A DNA stretch of 64,000 nt from CAZEMR01 sp964513465 (lineage in GTDB: Bacteria; Bacteroidota; Ignavibacteria; Kapaibacteriales; UBA2268): NCBI GenBank assembly GCA_964513465.1, contig CAZEMR010000008.1, positions 1 to 64,000 of the forward strand. Reading direction: 5' to 3'. The position numbers and the translations under genes were made by a program. Of the stretch, positions 51,836 to 60,442 are shown one piece after another. Positions within the stretch are counted from its first letter, which is position 1, and every line of letters begins with the position of its first letter. The notes under the pieces were generated by a model, which saw only the letters and a list, made by a program, of their open reading frames with translations, was not told where the DNA came from and did not search any database.

Positions 51836-53065
51836 TTATCCCTCGCGAATGGCTTCGATCGCACGGGTCGATGCTGCACGACGTGCCGGATAAATCGTCG
51901 CCAGAATAGCCAGCGACAGAGAGAATATCATCACCAGAGCCACATCCCCGGCGTAGAGCGATACAGGGATAGCGTCGATTATGTATTTGCTGGTATCCAC
52001 CCGGAACCATTTGAAATTGATTTGCCCCAGACACAGCCCCACTCCGAGCATTCCGCCCACAACCGAGCTTATCACTCCTATCAGCGCGCCTTCATATATA
52101 TATATGCGGTTGATCATGCGGTCGGTAGCGCCGAGCGATTTGAGCACCCCGATGTCCGCGTGTTTTTCGACGACGGTCATCGTAAGCGAAGCCAGCACGT
52201 TGAATACGGCAATAATGATAATCAGGCTAAGCACGGCGAATGAGGCCATTCGCTCGAACTGCATCACCTCGTATAGCTCGCGGTTCAGGTCGCGCCAGCT
52301 CTCTACGCGAACGCCTTCGGGCATAAGTGATGCGACTCGACGCTTGATTGATTCGATATTATCAAGATCATTGGTGCGAATGTCTATCTGCGATATCGAG
52401 GCGTCAGGCGGCGAGAAGAGCCTTTTGCCGGAATCGAAACCCGCAAATCCATATCGGATGTCGTAATCCTTAATATTTGTCATAAATATGCCGGTCACAA
52501 GGAATTCGATGCCACGCCGCAATCGGAATGTGCGGATAGATGATTCGATCATCCCCGGCGACATCATTCTGACCGTATCGCCCGGCAAAACGCGAATGCG
52601 GTCTGCAAGGCCTGCGCCAATAACCAGCCCGGGCAACTTATGCCCCTCGAATTCGAAGTGGCCATATCCAGTCGAGCTTCGCATTCCGTCGTAGTAATCG
52701 GAATGTGGCTCTGATATAGCATTCAGCGTGAACACCTGCAGGTTCGAGCCTTTCATCGCAACCACCCGTCCGCTAAGAGCCGATGAATATGATTCGATTT
52801 CCCGTATGCTGTCGAGCTTATTCGTGATTTCTTGGGGATTATCCAGCCAGCCGCCTTCTGCGGGGGTAATGCGCAGGTGGGGATCGAACCCAACGATCTG
52901 CGATTCGGTCAGTTCGCGAAAGCCATTGAAAATAGACATCACCACAATCAGCGCGGCCACCCCGACGGTGATACCCACCAGCGAAATCGCCGTGATTACG
53001 GTAATGAAATTGAAGCTGTGCTTCGAAAAAATATATCTGAGCGCAATTTTAAGCGGCAGATTCAT
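51836..53065 (-). CDS. LolC/LolE-type ABC transporter permease
   Basis: 409 aa from the ATG at 53065, chosen over the ORF extension to 53152 because GGGGAG lies 9 nt upstream and MNLPLKIALRYIFSK is how LolC/E proteins begin. One N-terminal membrane helix, a large periplasmic MacB-like domain (about 50-260) and three C-terminal helices with ADIGVLKSLGATDRMINRIY are seen. This is the architecture of the lipoprotein-releasing LolCDE complex that moves outer-membrane lipoproteins out of the inner membrane. The ATPase LolD is not adjacent, so another FtsX-type role cannot be excluded. It starts 19 nt after ppk1. Confidence 0.9.
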   Translation of the reverse strand: MNLPLKIALRYIFSKHSFNFITVITAISLVGITVGVAALIVVMSIFNGFRELTESQIVGFDPHLRITPAEGGWLDNPQEITNKLDSIREIESYSSALSGRVVAMKGSNLQVFTLNAISEPHSDYYDGMRSSTGYGHFEFEGHKLPGLVIGAGLADRIRVLPGDTVRMMSPGMIESSIRTFRLRRGIEFLVTGIFMTNIKDYDIRYGFAGFDSGKRLFSPPDASISQIDIRTNDLDNIESIKRRVASLMPEGVRVESWRDLNRELYEVMQFERMASFAVLSLIIIIAVFNVLASLTMTVVEKHADIGVLKSLGATDRMINRIYIYEGALIGVISSVVGGMLGVGLCLGQINFKWFRVDTSKYIIDAIPVSLYAGDVALVMIFSLSLAILATIYPARRAASTRAIEAIREG

Positions 53066-53084
53066 CGCGCGAGGCTCCCCATTG

Positions 53085-55202
53085 TCAAGTGATTCCCCGG
53101 ATAATTTTGCTGTGTGATTTTTCCGCTTCGCGAAGGAAATGCTCCTGAGCAATGAATGGCTCTTCGCCGTCTTTCGGCCCTAGTCGGGTATAGCTTCCGT
53201 CGGTGTTCAGCACCCAGGATTTCTGGTTGTCCTTCCAGTAAATATCCATAATCCGGTGGAGTCTTTTCTGCAGCCGCTCCTCATAAATCGGGAACATAAG
53301 CTCCACCCGGCGGTGCAGATTGCGGCTCATCCAGTCGGCGCTCGACAGATAGGTCTCCGGATCACCGCCGTTTTTGAAATAGAATATCCGGCTATGCTCC
53401 AAAAAGCGTCCGAGCACGCTGCGGACTTCGATATTATCGCTAACCCCGGGGATTCCCGGCCGCAGGCAGCATATTCCGCGTACGAGCAGCTTAATCCGAA
53501 CTCCGTGCTGCGATGCGCGGTATAGCGCAGCGGTAACTTCCTTATGCGCAAGTGAATTCATTTTTGCAAATATTAATCCGGGATTCTCCGGCGTATGTAA
53601 ATCGATTTCGCGCTCGATCATCTCGAGCACACTTTGGCGCAGATTTACCGGCGAAACGATAAAATGGCGCCAATCCGAATAATATGAATACCCGGTGAGA
53701 TAATTAAATAAATGGACGGCGTCGCGGCCAAATTCCTCGCGCGAGGTAAAGAAGCCCACATCGGTATATAATTTTGCTGAAACGTGATTGTAATTACCCG
53801 TCGATAAATGCATATATGTTCTTAGCTGGTCGGATTCGCGGCGCACCACCAGCGCAATTTTGCAGTGGGTCTTAAGTCCCAATATGCCATAAACAACATG
53901 CACACCGGCTTTTTCGAGTTCCCGCGCCCAATGGATATTGCTCTCTTCGTCGAATCTCGCCTTAAGCTCTACGAATGCGGTCACTTCCTTGCCGTTTTCG
54001 GCGGCCCGCTTCAGATCGGCGATTATCATCGAATCGCCGCCCGTGCGGTATAGCGTCACCTTGATTGCCAGCACCCGCGGATCGCGCGAGGCCTCGTTGA
54101 TAAATTTCACAGTCGAACTCGAAAACGAATCGAAGGGATGATGCACCATATAATCGTGCTGCTTGAGCACATCGAACACAGAAAGCGTTTCGTTCTGGAA
54201 CGGCTTGAAGCTCCGCGTATGCAGCGGGGTATCCTTGAGGTGGTATATATCCAGATTCGTAAGCTCCATAAAATCCGGCAGCTTGAGCGGTCGGTTCAGA
54301 ACGAACACGTCCGAAGGCTCCAGCCCGAGCGTATTCATCAATAGACTCTGCAGAAATTCCGGCATATTGGTGCTTACCTCCAGCCGCACTGCCGCGGTAC
54401 CCCAGCGGCGCTGCTTCACCTGCTCGGCGATTTCCGAGAGCAAATCCTCGGCCTCGTCTTCGGCGATTTCAATATCTGCGTCGCGGGTCACCTGGAATGT
54501 ATTGGCCACCTCGACTTCGAGGCCCGGGAAAAGCACCCCGGCGAATGCCTTGATAATCTGTTCGATCAATACGAAATGGTGGCCCTCCTCGCGCTCAATC
54601 CGGATGAATCGCGGCAGCATATTCGGTATCTGCAAAAATGCCAGCCTTGTATCAGGCGTTTTTTTGGTGTGATCCTGCAACACAAACGCAATGTTCAGAC
54701 TGCGATTAATAAGCCGCGGAAACGGGTGCGCCGGATCGAGGCTAAGCGGTGTCAGCACAGGCATCACACGCTCGAGGAAGTATTTGCGGACTTCTTCTTT
54801 TTCGGAATCGGTCAGTTCTTCGAAATAATATATATTAATTCCCTCTTCCTTCAGCGAGGGGAAAATTTCGTCGTTCAACAGCTCTTCCTGCATTTGGTAA
54901 AGCGGTTCCAAAGCCAGACGAATCTCGCGGAGCTGCTCGCGCGGAGTCTTGCCGTCGTAGGAGAGGTCATTCATCCCGGCGGCAACGAGTTCTTTGAGTC
55001 CTGCCACTCGGATCATGAAAAATTCATCCATATTCGAGCTGAATATCGATACGAATTTAAGGCGCTCGAGCAGCGGGTGGCGTTTATCGGCGGCTTCGTG
55101 GAGCACCCTTCGGTTAAATTCGATCAGGCTCAGTTCGCGATTGAAGAAATATTCCGGCGAATAAAGGTCGGGCTCTTTGGTGCGCGCAATGTCTGGTTCC
55201 AT
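53085..55202 (-). CDS. ppk1: Polyphosphate kinase 1
   Basis: 705 aa from the ATG at 55202 (the frame extends to 55253 but SPEYFFNRELSLIEFN follows this start as in the family). PPK1 reversibly makes polyphosphate from ATP. The N-terminal domain carries SSNMDEFFMIRVAG. The catalytic core has the HPFDSF region and the phospho-acceptor His in LGLKTHCKIALVVRR, and MHLSTGNYNHVSAKLYTD follows. The C-terminal domains have RGICCLRPGIPG and the second conserved His segment FLEHSRIFYF. Length and motifs are normal. It is upstream of the LolC/E-like gene and probably co-transcribed with it. Confidence 0.97.
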   Translation of the reverse strand: MEPDIARTKEPDLYSPEYFFNRELSLIEFNRRVLHEAADKRHPLLERLKFVSIFSSNMDEFFMIRVAGLKELVAAGMNDLSYDGKTPREQLREIRLALEPLYQMQEELLNDEIFPSLKEEGINIYYFEELTDSEKEEVRKYFLERVMPVLTPLSLDPAHPFPRLINRSLNIAFVLQDHTKKTPDTRLAFLQIPNMLPRFIRIEREEGHHFVLIEQIIKAFAGVLFPGLEVEVANTFQVTRDADIEIAEDEAEDLLSEIAEQVKQRRWGTAAVRLEVSTNMPEFLQSLLMNTLGLEPSDVFVLNRPLKLPDFMELTNLDIYHLKDTPLHTRSFKPFQNETLSVFDVLKQHDYMVHHPFDSFSSSTVKFINEASRDPRVLAIKVTLYRTGGDSMIIADLKRAAENGKEVTAFVELKARFDEESNIHWARELEKAGVHVVYGILGLKTHCKIALVVRRESDQLRTYMHLSTGNYNHVSAKLYTDVGFFTSREEFGRDAVHLFNYLTGYSYYSDWRHFIVSPVNLRQSVLEMIEREIDLHTPENPGLIFAKMNSLAHKEVTAALYRASQHGVRIKLLVRGICCLRPGIPGVSDNIEVRSVLGRFLEHSRIFYFKNGGDPETYLSSADWMSRNLHRRVELMFPIYEERLQKRLHRIMDIYWKDNQKSWVLNTDGSYTRLGPKDGEEPFIAQEHFLREAEKSHSKIIRGIT

Positions 55203-55305
55203 TGTCGTTTTCTCAATTAATAAATATATATATAAGGAATAATCAAACCCCATGCCGGAATTCTAATCCCGGCCGGAGTTGATTTGATAAATATATAAAA
55301 ATAGA

Positions 55306-56676
55306 TCAGAAGAACAAGCGGGTATTCGGCAGCAGATTCTTGATTCGCTGTTTTTCGCTGTCCTCTATTGGATTATTCTTAAGCTGAAGTATCTGCAGGT
55401 TCTGCAATTCGCTTAATTCGCGCGGCAAGCGGCTGATTTTATTATAGCTCAGAATCATGATCTTGCAGTCGCGCAGCCCCTTGATCTCGGGCGGCAGCGA
55501 GCCTATCTCGTTGAATGAAATCTTGAGCGTGAGCAGTTTGTCCAGACGCGCGATTTCCGGAGGTATGGACTTGATTTTGTTGTGCATCAGATCGAGCTGG
55601 CGCATATTTTTATAATTCAGCACCTCGTGCGGGAATTCCTCGAGCAAGTTCATCCGGCAGAAAAAGTTGACCATATTAGTCAGATTGCCGAGGCCGTCGG
55701 GCAGCCGGGTGAGTTCGTTGCTGCTGATGTCGAGCAGTTCAAGCGAACGGATATCGCCGGTGCCGTCGGGTATCGTGCCACCATTGTTAATTAAATAAAG
55801 CGATTTGAGTGAAGCCAGAGCACCCATACCGTCGGGGAATTTAATAATCCCATTTCGGCTGAGATTCAGGTGTTTAAGCCGAGCGAGCCTGACGAATTCG
55901 ACGGGAAGCCCGCCAAGCTGGTTGTTTTCGGCCTCGAGATGTTCCAGATTTTCTAGCTGGCCGATTTCAGCAGGTAATTTTTTGATATAATTGGAATTAA
56001 GATTAAGCTCTCGCAAATTACGCAGAGATCCGATTTTACCGCTAAGGGCGCTGATCTGGTTCTCGTTGAGCGAAATAAGCTCGAGATTTGCGAGATTACC
56101 AAGCTCGTGAGGGAATTCGCCAAGCTTATTTTTATCCATTATGAATTCAATCAGCCCTCCGAGCCTGCCGATTGATTCAGGCAATTCGGAGATATGATTG
56201 CCGCTCAGGATCAGCGTCTGCAAATTCTTCATTCTGCCGAAATCCGCATCAAGGTTCGCGAGCTGGTTATCGCTCATATCGAGGTATTCGAGATTCTCAA
56301 GTTCGAGTATCGAATGTGGAAAATGCTTGAATTTATTATTCCCAAGCTTCAGTATTTTCAGATTTTTTAGCTGTCCGATTTCCGGCGGCAAATCTGTAAG
56401 CTGATTCTGACTCAGATCGAGATAATCGATTTTATCGAATTGTGAAATTTTGGACGAGATTGATTTCAGATTGCGGCCCGCTATATTGAGCTTGGTCAGC
56501 TCTTCTGCGTATTTAAGGGCGGCCTCGACCGATTCGAAGCCCTTATATTTATTGATGGGCAGCGGCTTATCCTGCTGGCGGGCGTGTGCGATTTCGCTTT
56601 GTTCGTGTCTGTTCGATGCCTGAGCGCCGCTTCCGAGCAGCACAAATGCGAGTGTATATATTGTCAGCATTTTCAT
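55306..56676 (-). CDS. Secreted leucine-rich repeat protein
   Basis: 456 aa with signal peptide MKMLTIYTLAFVLLGSGAQA. From about residue 60 to the end it consists of 17 leucine-rich repeats, nearly all exactly 23 residues long with the pattern LxxLxLxxNxLxxLPxxIGxL (for example YLDLSQNQLTDLPPEIGQL). One unit near the middle is 22 residues. There is no T9SS sorting domain, NTPase or other effector domain, so it is probably a periplasmic or surface binding protein; its ligand is unknown. GGAG lies 8 nt before the ATG. It is preceded on the same strand by the amino-acid ABC transporter (66-nt gap), which suggests no functional link. Confidence 0.9.
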   Translation of the reverse strand: MKMLTIYTLAFVLLGSGAQASNRHEQSEIAHARQQDKPLPINKYKGFESVEAALKYAEELTKLNIAGRNLKSISSKISQFDKIDYLDLSQNQLTDLPPEIGQLKNLKILKLGNNKFKHFPHSILELENLEYLDMSDNQLANLDADFGRMKNLQTLILSGNHISELPESIGRLGGLIEFIMDKNKLGEFPHELGNLANLELISLNENQISALSGKIGSLRNLRELNLNSNYIKKLPAEIGQLENLEHLEAENNQLGGLPVEFVRLARLKHLNLSRNGIIKFPDGMGALASLKSLYLINNGGTIPDGTGDIRSLELLDISSNELTRLPDGLGNLTNMVNFFCRMNLLEEFPHEVLNYKNMRQLDLMHNKIKSIPPEIARLDKLLTLKISFNEIGSLPPEIKGLRDCKIMILSYNKISRLPRELSELQNLQILQLKNNPIEDSEKQRIKNLLPNTRLFF

Positions 56677-56742
56677 TGAATTTCTCCGGGCGAATTGACT
56701 ATTTATATTAATGACATATAATATTAATAACAGATAAGGTAA

Positions 56743-58251
56743 TTATTTGTAACCGATATTCTCCCTTTTTCCGAATGAGAATTTTTGTTCCGCTCTGCGC
56801 GACAGTCTGACAAAAGGCAGACCGAGCAAAAGATATATCAAAGCGATTATTATGCCAATTCCCACATAATCGTAATATGTTGATGAAAGCATTCCGTAAA
56901 GCTTGGTCAGCTCTACGAGTGTGAGCATCGAAACCAGCGACGAATCCTTCAATAATGATATAAAATCATTGGTCACCGGCGGTAATACGAGACGTATGGC
57001 CTGTGGCAGTATTATATGCCTTAGTGCCTGATACTTGTTCATTCCAAGGGAGATAGCGGCTTCCATCTGGCCGCGTGGCACCGAGAACATCCCGGCCCGG
57101 TATATTTCCGCTTCGTATGCGCTGTAGTTCAGACCCAGGCCGATGATCGCCGCCACAAAGGGCGACAGCTGCACTCCAACCGATGGCAATGCAAAGAATA
57201 TAAAATATAGCTGGATCAAAAGCGGCGTGCCGCGGATTAGCTCGGTATAGCCAACCGCCAGCGCTGCGAATGGCTGCGGCGCGTACATTCTTACAAGCGC
57301 CACGAACAGCCCCATAATTATCGCAATCACCATCGATAGCACCGAGATTTTTACAGTCATCCATGCGGCCTCGGCCAGTAGCGGCGCAAAGCTCCAGTAA
57401 CGTGCAAGCCTTTCGAGGAGACTCAGCTCGCGGCCCTGCATTTCGAGGTAAACATTATATTTCGATGGCGGGGTATTCGACGGTCCGGGGTCGTTCATAT
57501 ATAGCGCCATCATATAATTCCAGAGGTTCCAGCGCTCGAGTATTTCGCGGAGCTGCCCGCTGGTCATCAGCTTCGAGAGCGCCCGGTTGATATCGCGCAG
57601 CAGAGTGGTATCGCCTTTTCGCAAGGCAATTCCGTATGGTATCTCGCCGATCGGCTGGCCTGTCAGCTTCAGCTTCGGATTCTGCGCGGCGTAATAAAGC
57701 ACCACCGGGGCATCAATCAGCACGGCGTCCAGCCTGCCGTTTTCGAGATCGCCGAACGAATTGGCCTCGCTCTCGTAGCTGCGCACGATTATATTTCCGG
57801 CGTCGATCAATATGCGCTCGGCAAGCGAATTCTTCAGGGTGCCCACCTTGCGGCCCTCGAGATCGGCAATTGTCTTGATACCCTCGGTTTCTTTGCGCAC
57901 CACGAGCTGTTCGTAAGTGATATAATACGGCACCGAGAAATTTACCTCGAGCTTGCGGTCTTCGGTTATTTCGAGTCCGTTTATTGCAATGTCGTAATCA
58001 TGCCTGTACAGCCCGGGAATCAGCCCATCCCATTGATTCTGGACGAATTCCGTCTCCATGCCCAGCTCCTCGGCGATTGCTTTGACGATATCGACCTCGA
58101 ATCCGATAAGATTCACCGGCAGCCGGGGGTCCTGGAATACATACGGCGCACCGCTCTCTGTATCGGCTGCCCAACGAAGCACTCTGCTCTCCGCTGTTGA
58201 ATACCCGGCGGCGAATATCATTATAAATAAATATTGTATAAATTTCTTCAA
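56743..58251 (-). CDS. Fused amino-acid-binding protein and ABC permease
   Basis: 502-aa fusion of a periplasmic solute-binding protein and the membrane permease of a polar-amino-acid importer. A signal/anchor (MKKFIQYLFIMIFAAG) precedes a family-3 binding domain at about 25-245 (GFEVDIVKAIAEELGM, GLEITEDRKLEVNFS, GTLKNSLAE). The permease at about 285-500 has five or so helices and the EAA loop QMEAAISLGMNKYQALRHII that contacts the ATPase. Fused forms resemble the GlnP type of Gram-positives. The start is TTG, 7 nt after the ATPase stop, with TGGAG upstream. Substrate is probably an amino acid such as Glu/Gln or Arg, not readable further. Confidence 0.92.
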   Translation of the reverse strand: MKKFIQYLFIMIFAAGYSTAESRVLRWAADTESGAPYVFQDPRLPVNLIGFEVDIVKAIAEELGMETEFVQNQWDGLIPGLYRHDYDIAINGLEITEDRKLEVNFSVPYYITYEQLVVRKETEGIKTIADLEGRKVGTLKNSLAERILIDAGNIIVRSYESEANSFGDLENGRLDAVLIDAPVVLYYAAQNPKLKLTGQPIGEIPYGIALRKGDTTLLRDINRALSKLMTSGQLREILERWNLWNYMMALYMNDPGPSNTPPSKYNVYLEMQGRELSLLERLARYWSFAPLLAEAAWMTVKISVLSMVIAIIMGLFVALVRMYAPQPFAALAVGYTELIRGTPLLIQLYFIFFALPSVGVQLSPFVAAIIGLGLNYSAYEAEIYRAGMFSVPRGQMEAAISLGMNKYQALRHIILPQAIRLVLPPVTNDFISLLKDSSLVSMLTLVELTKLYGMLSSTYYDYVGIGIIIALIYLLLGLPFVRLSRRAEQKFSFGKRENIGYK

Positions 58252-58258
58252 ATCAGCA

Positions 58259-59104
58259 TTACTCCAAAATGCTCAAATACTGCTGGGTACGACGGTCTTT
58301 CGGATTGTCGAACATCTCCGCGGGTGGCCCGAATTCGATGATCTGTCCATTATCCATATACCCCACATAATCCGAGGCTGTTCGCGCAAAATTCATAGCA
58401 TGGGTTACCACTATCTGGGTCATGCCCTCCTCATGCAATCGGCGCATTACCTGGAGCACTTCTTCGACCAATTCGGGATCGAGCGCCGAAGTAGGCTCGT
58501 CATAAAGCATTACTTCGGGCGACATCGCCAGCGCGCGGGCGATTGCCACCCGCTGGGCCTGCCCGCCGGAAAGCTGCGATGGGTAGCGATCCATAAATTT
58601 GTCCATGTTTACTTTTTCGAGGGCTATTTCTGCGCGGTCGATTGCCTCTTCGGGATTAATACCCTTCACTACTACTAATGCTTTGGCAACGTTGTCCTGC
58701 ACCTTCAGATGAGGGAATAAATTCAGATCCTGAAAAAGCATACCAACATTTGCACGGATTTCGTGCGCTTTATTCTGGAAATCTTTGTTGAGCCCCTTTG
58801 CATCGGGGAATTCCGAAAAATTGAACCATTTTTTTATATTATTCGCAATATCCTCGGTCTGGGCGCGGGGTTCGACGTGTTCGAGCCGCTTAAGCGTTAT
58901 ATCGCCTACGCGCATTATGCCATGATCGAATATCTCGAGGCAGTTGATGCAGCGCAAAAGCGTGGTCTTGCCGCAGCCGCTGCGACCGATGATAGATATA
59001 AGCTCGCCGCGGCGCACGGAGAAATCAATGCCATCCAGCACGTGCTCTGCGCCGTAATACTTATGTAATTTTTTGATTTCAATTATTTTGTCAGGATTTT
59101 CCAA
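58259..59104 (-). CDS. Polar amino-acid ABC transporter ATP-binding protein
   Basis: 281-aa ATPase of the GlnQ/HisP type. Walker A is GRSGCGKTT at 40-48, the Q-loop is MLFQDLNLFPH, the signature is LSGGQAQRVAIARAL, Walker B is VMLYDEPTSALD, and the switch His is in VVTHAMNFA. Between the first beta-sheet region and the Q-loop lies an insertion of about 35-40 residues (HVEPRAQTEDIANNIKKWFN and onward, about 77-115) absent from standard GlnQ, which is about 240 aa. The start is a TTG at 59104. It is the first gene of the two-gene importer operon with the binding-protein/permease fusion. Confidence 0.93.
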   Translation of the reverse strand: MENPDKIIEIKKLHKYYGAEHVLDGIDFSVRRGELISIIGRSGCGKTTLLRCINCLEIFDHGIMRVGDITLKRLEHVEPRAQTEDIANNIKKWFNFSEFPDAKGLNKDFQNKAHEIRANVGMLFQDLNLFPHLKVQDNVAKALVVVKGINPEEAIDRAEIALEKVNMDKFMDRYPSQLSGGQAQRVAIARALAMSPEVMLYDEPTSALDPELVEEVLQVMRRLHEEGMTQIVVTHAMNFARTASDYVGYMDNGQIIEFGPPAEMFDNPKDRRTQQYLSILE

Positions 59105-59186
59105 ATCAGTCCCGTTATTCCAGAAATTTATCGATTTATAAATTAATAATTTATATATACATGGGCAATTAACTTTTTGACTCTAA

Positions 59187-59223
59187 ATAAAAAATGCCGC
59201 GATGCGAAATTGCAAAGCGGCAT
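59187..59223 (-). terminator. Terminator after the WD40 gene
   Basis: Stem ATGCCGC / GCGGCAT. On the minus strand it is followed by TTTTATTT, 25 nt past the stop of the WD40 protein gene. Confidence 0.88.
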
Positions 59224-59247
59224 AAATTCTTAATAAATTTATCGGGA

Positions 59248-60216
59248 TTATTTCTGGCGGCGCAGCGTGCGGATTGTGCCATCGGCGCAGCCGAGGATGA
59301 TTATATCGGCTGTGACCACCAAATCGACCGACCAGATTTCGACTCCGGTGTCGAATATCATCAGATTTTCTCCGGTCTCGGTATCCCACAGCTTTACTGT
59401 TTTGTCGAGGCTGGCGCTCACAAGCGTGCGGTTGTCGCCGGCGAATGAGACATCCTGGCAAAGCTCGGTGTGGGCATCGATCGTGCGCAGCAGCACTCCT
59501 TCGGGCATTTTCCATATTTTGATTTTGCCGGACTGGTCGGACGAAGCAAGCCGCTCGCTGTCGAAGCTGTAGAGTACGGTCAGAACCGGCGCTTCGTGGC
59601 CGAGCAGGGTGTTCACCGGGGCTTCGGTGGTCAGATCGGTCGACCATATTTTGATAGTTTTGTCATCCGAGCAGGAGGCAATGTATTTGCCATCGTAGCT
59701 GTATGCCACATTATTGGTGGGTTTGGTGTGGCCGCGGAGGGTTTTTACCTCGGTGCCGAGACTGACATCCCAGAGCTTGACGGTTTTGTCGAAACTGGTG
59801 CTGGCTACAAAAGTGGAGCTGTCTCCCTGGCTGAAATAAACCCCGATTACCTGGTCGGTGTGGCCGCATAGAGTATCGATGCACTCGCCGGTGGCTACTC
59901 GCCAGATTCGCACGGTCTGGTCGCTCGATCCGCTTGCCAGCAGCTCGTCATTGCCGGAGTACGAGAGATTGTTTACCTGGCCCAGATGGCCGGTCAGGGT
60001 ACGGATTAGCTTGCCGTCGGGCAGGCTCCATATTTTGATGGTTTCGTCGAGGCTGCATGTGGCCACCTGGCTATCGTCTTCGTTTACGAATACTCCGAGG
60101 GCCTCGTCGCCATGAGTGCCGATCGTATCCATTTTATAATTATAGCTTTGAGCGAAAAGCGGTGCGGCGCAGATTAAAGCAAGTCCTAAAACGATGATCC
60201 TTGCTGAGAGCTTCAT
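59248..60216 (-). CDS. Secreted WD40 beta-propeller protein
   Basis: 322 aa from the ATG at 60216, which begins the signal peptide MKLSARIIVLGLALICAAPLFAQ; an extension to 60279 has no signal character, and AAAGGT lies upstream of the ATG. The mature protein is one seven-bladed propeller: seven repeats of about 42 residues, most ending in V(K/R)(L/I)W or IKIW and starting LxGHxxxV (for example LTGHLGQVNNLSYSGND, SSDQTVRIW). There is no further domain and no sorting signal, so a periplasmic scaffolding role is likely but unproven. It is monocistronic between the amino-acid transporter and the NSS transporter. Confidence 0.93.
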   Translation of the reverse strand: MKLSARIIVLGLALICAAPLFAQSYNYKMDTIGTHGDEALGVFVNEDDSQVATCSLDETIKIWSLPDGKLIRTLTGHLGQVNNLSYSGNDELLASGSSDQTVRIWRVATGECIDTLCGHTDQVIGVYFSQGDSSTFVASTSFDKTVKLWDVSLGTEVKTLRGHTKPTNNVAYSYDGKYIASCSDDKTIKIWSTDLTTEAPVNTLLGHEAPVLTVLYSFDSERLASSDQSGKIKIWKMPEGVLLRTIDAHTELCQDVSFAGDNRTLVSASLDKTVKLWDTETGENLMIFDTGVEIWSVDLVVTADIIILGCADGTIRTLRRQK

Positions 60217-60442
60217 AAGCAATACCTTTATAATTAATTCGGAATGGAATACTGCCGACCGGAAAACCGCCCCGGCCATTTTTTAAAATAATTCAGAAAT
60301 TTTATATATGCAAAAATTAATTGCAATAATCCGCCCGAATGGCTTCATGAACAATTCATTTAATCTTGCGATTCTGAGCAAAAAGGAATAAATTGGGATA
60401 TTCGCAAAATTTTATTTTTACTAAAATAATTAGGGTGTATAT

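Noticed and set aside
55306..60216. LRR and WD40 genes as an NLR/STAND-type defence system
   Set aside because: Both proteins have signal peptides and neither has an NTPase or effector domain, so they are not intracellular immune sensors.
60217..60442. Riboswitch or leader RNA upstream of the NSS transporter
   Set aside because: The 226 bp are AT-rich with no stable conserved-looking helices. The same applies to the purF, pgk and hpnE leaders.
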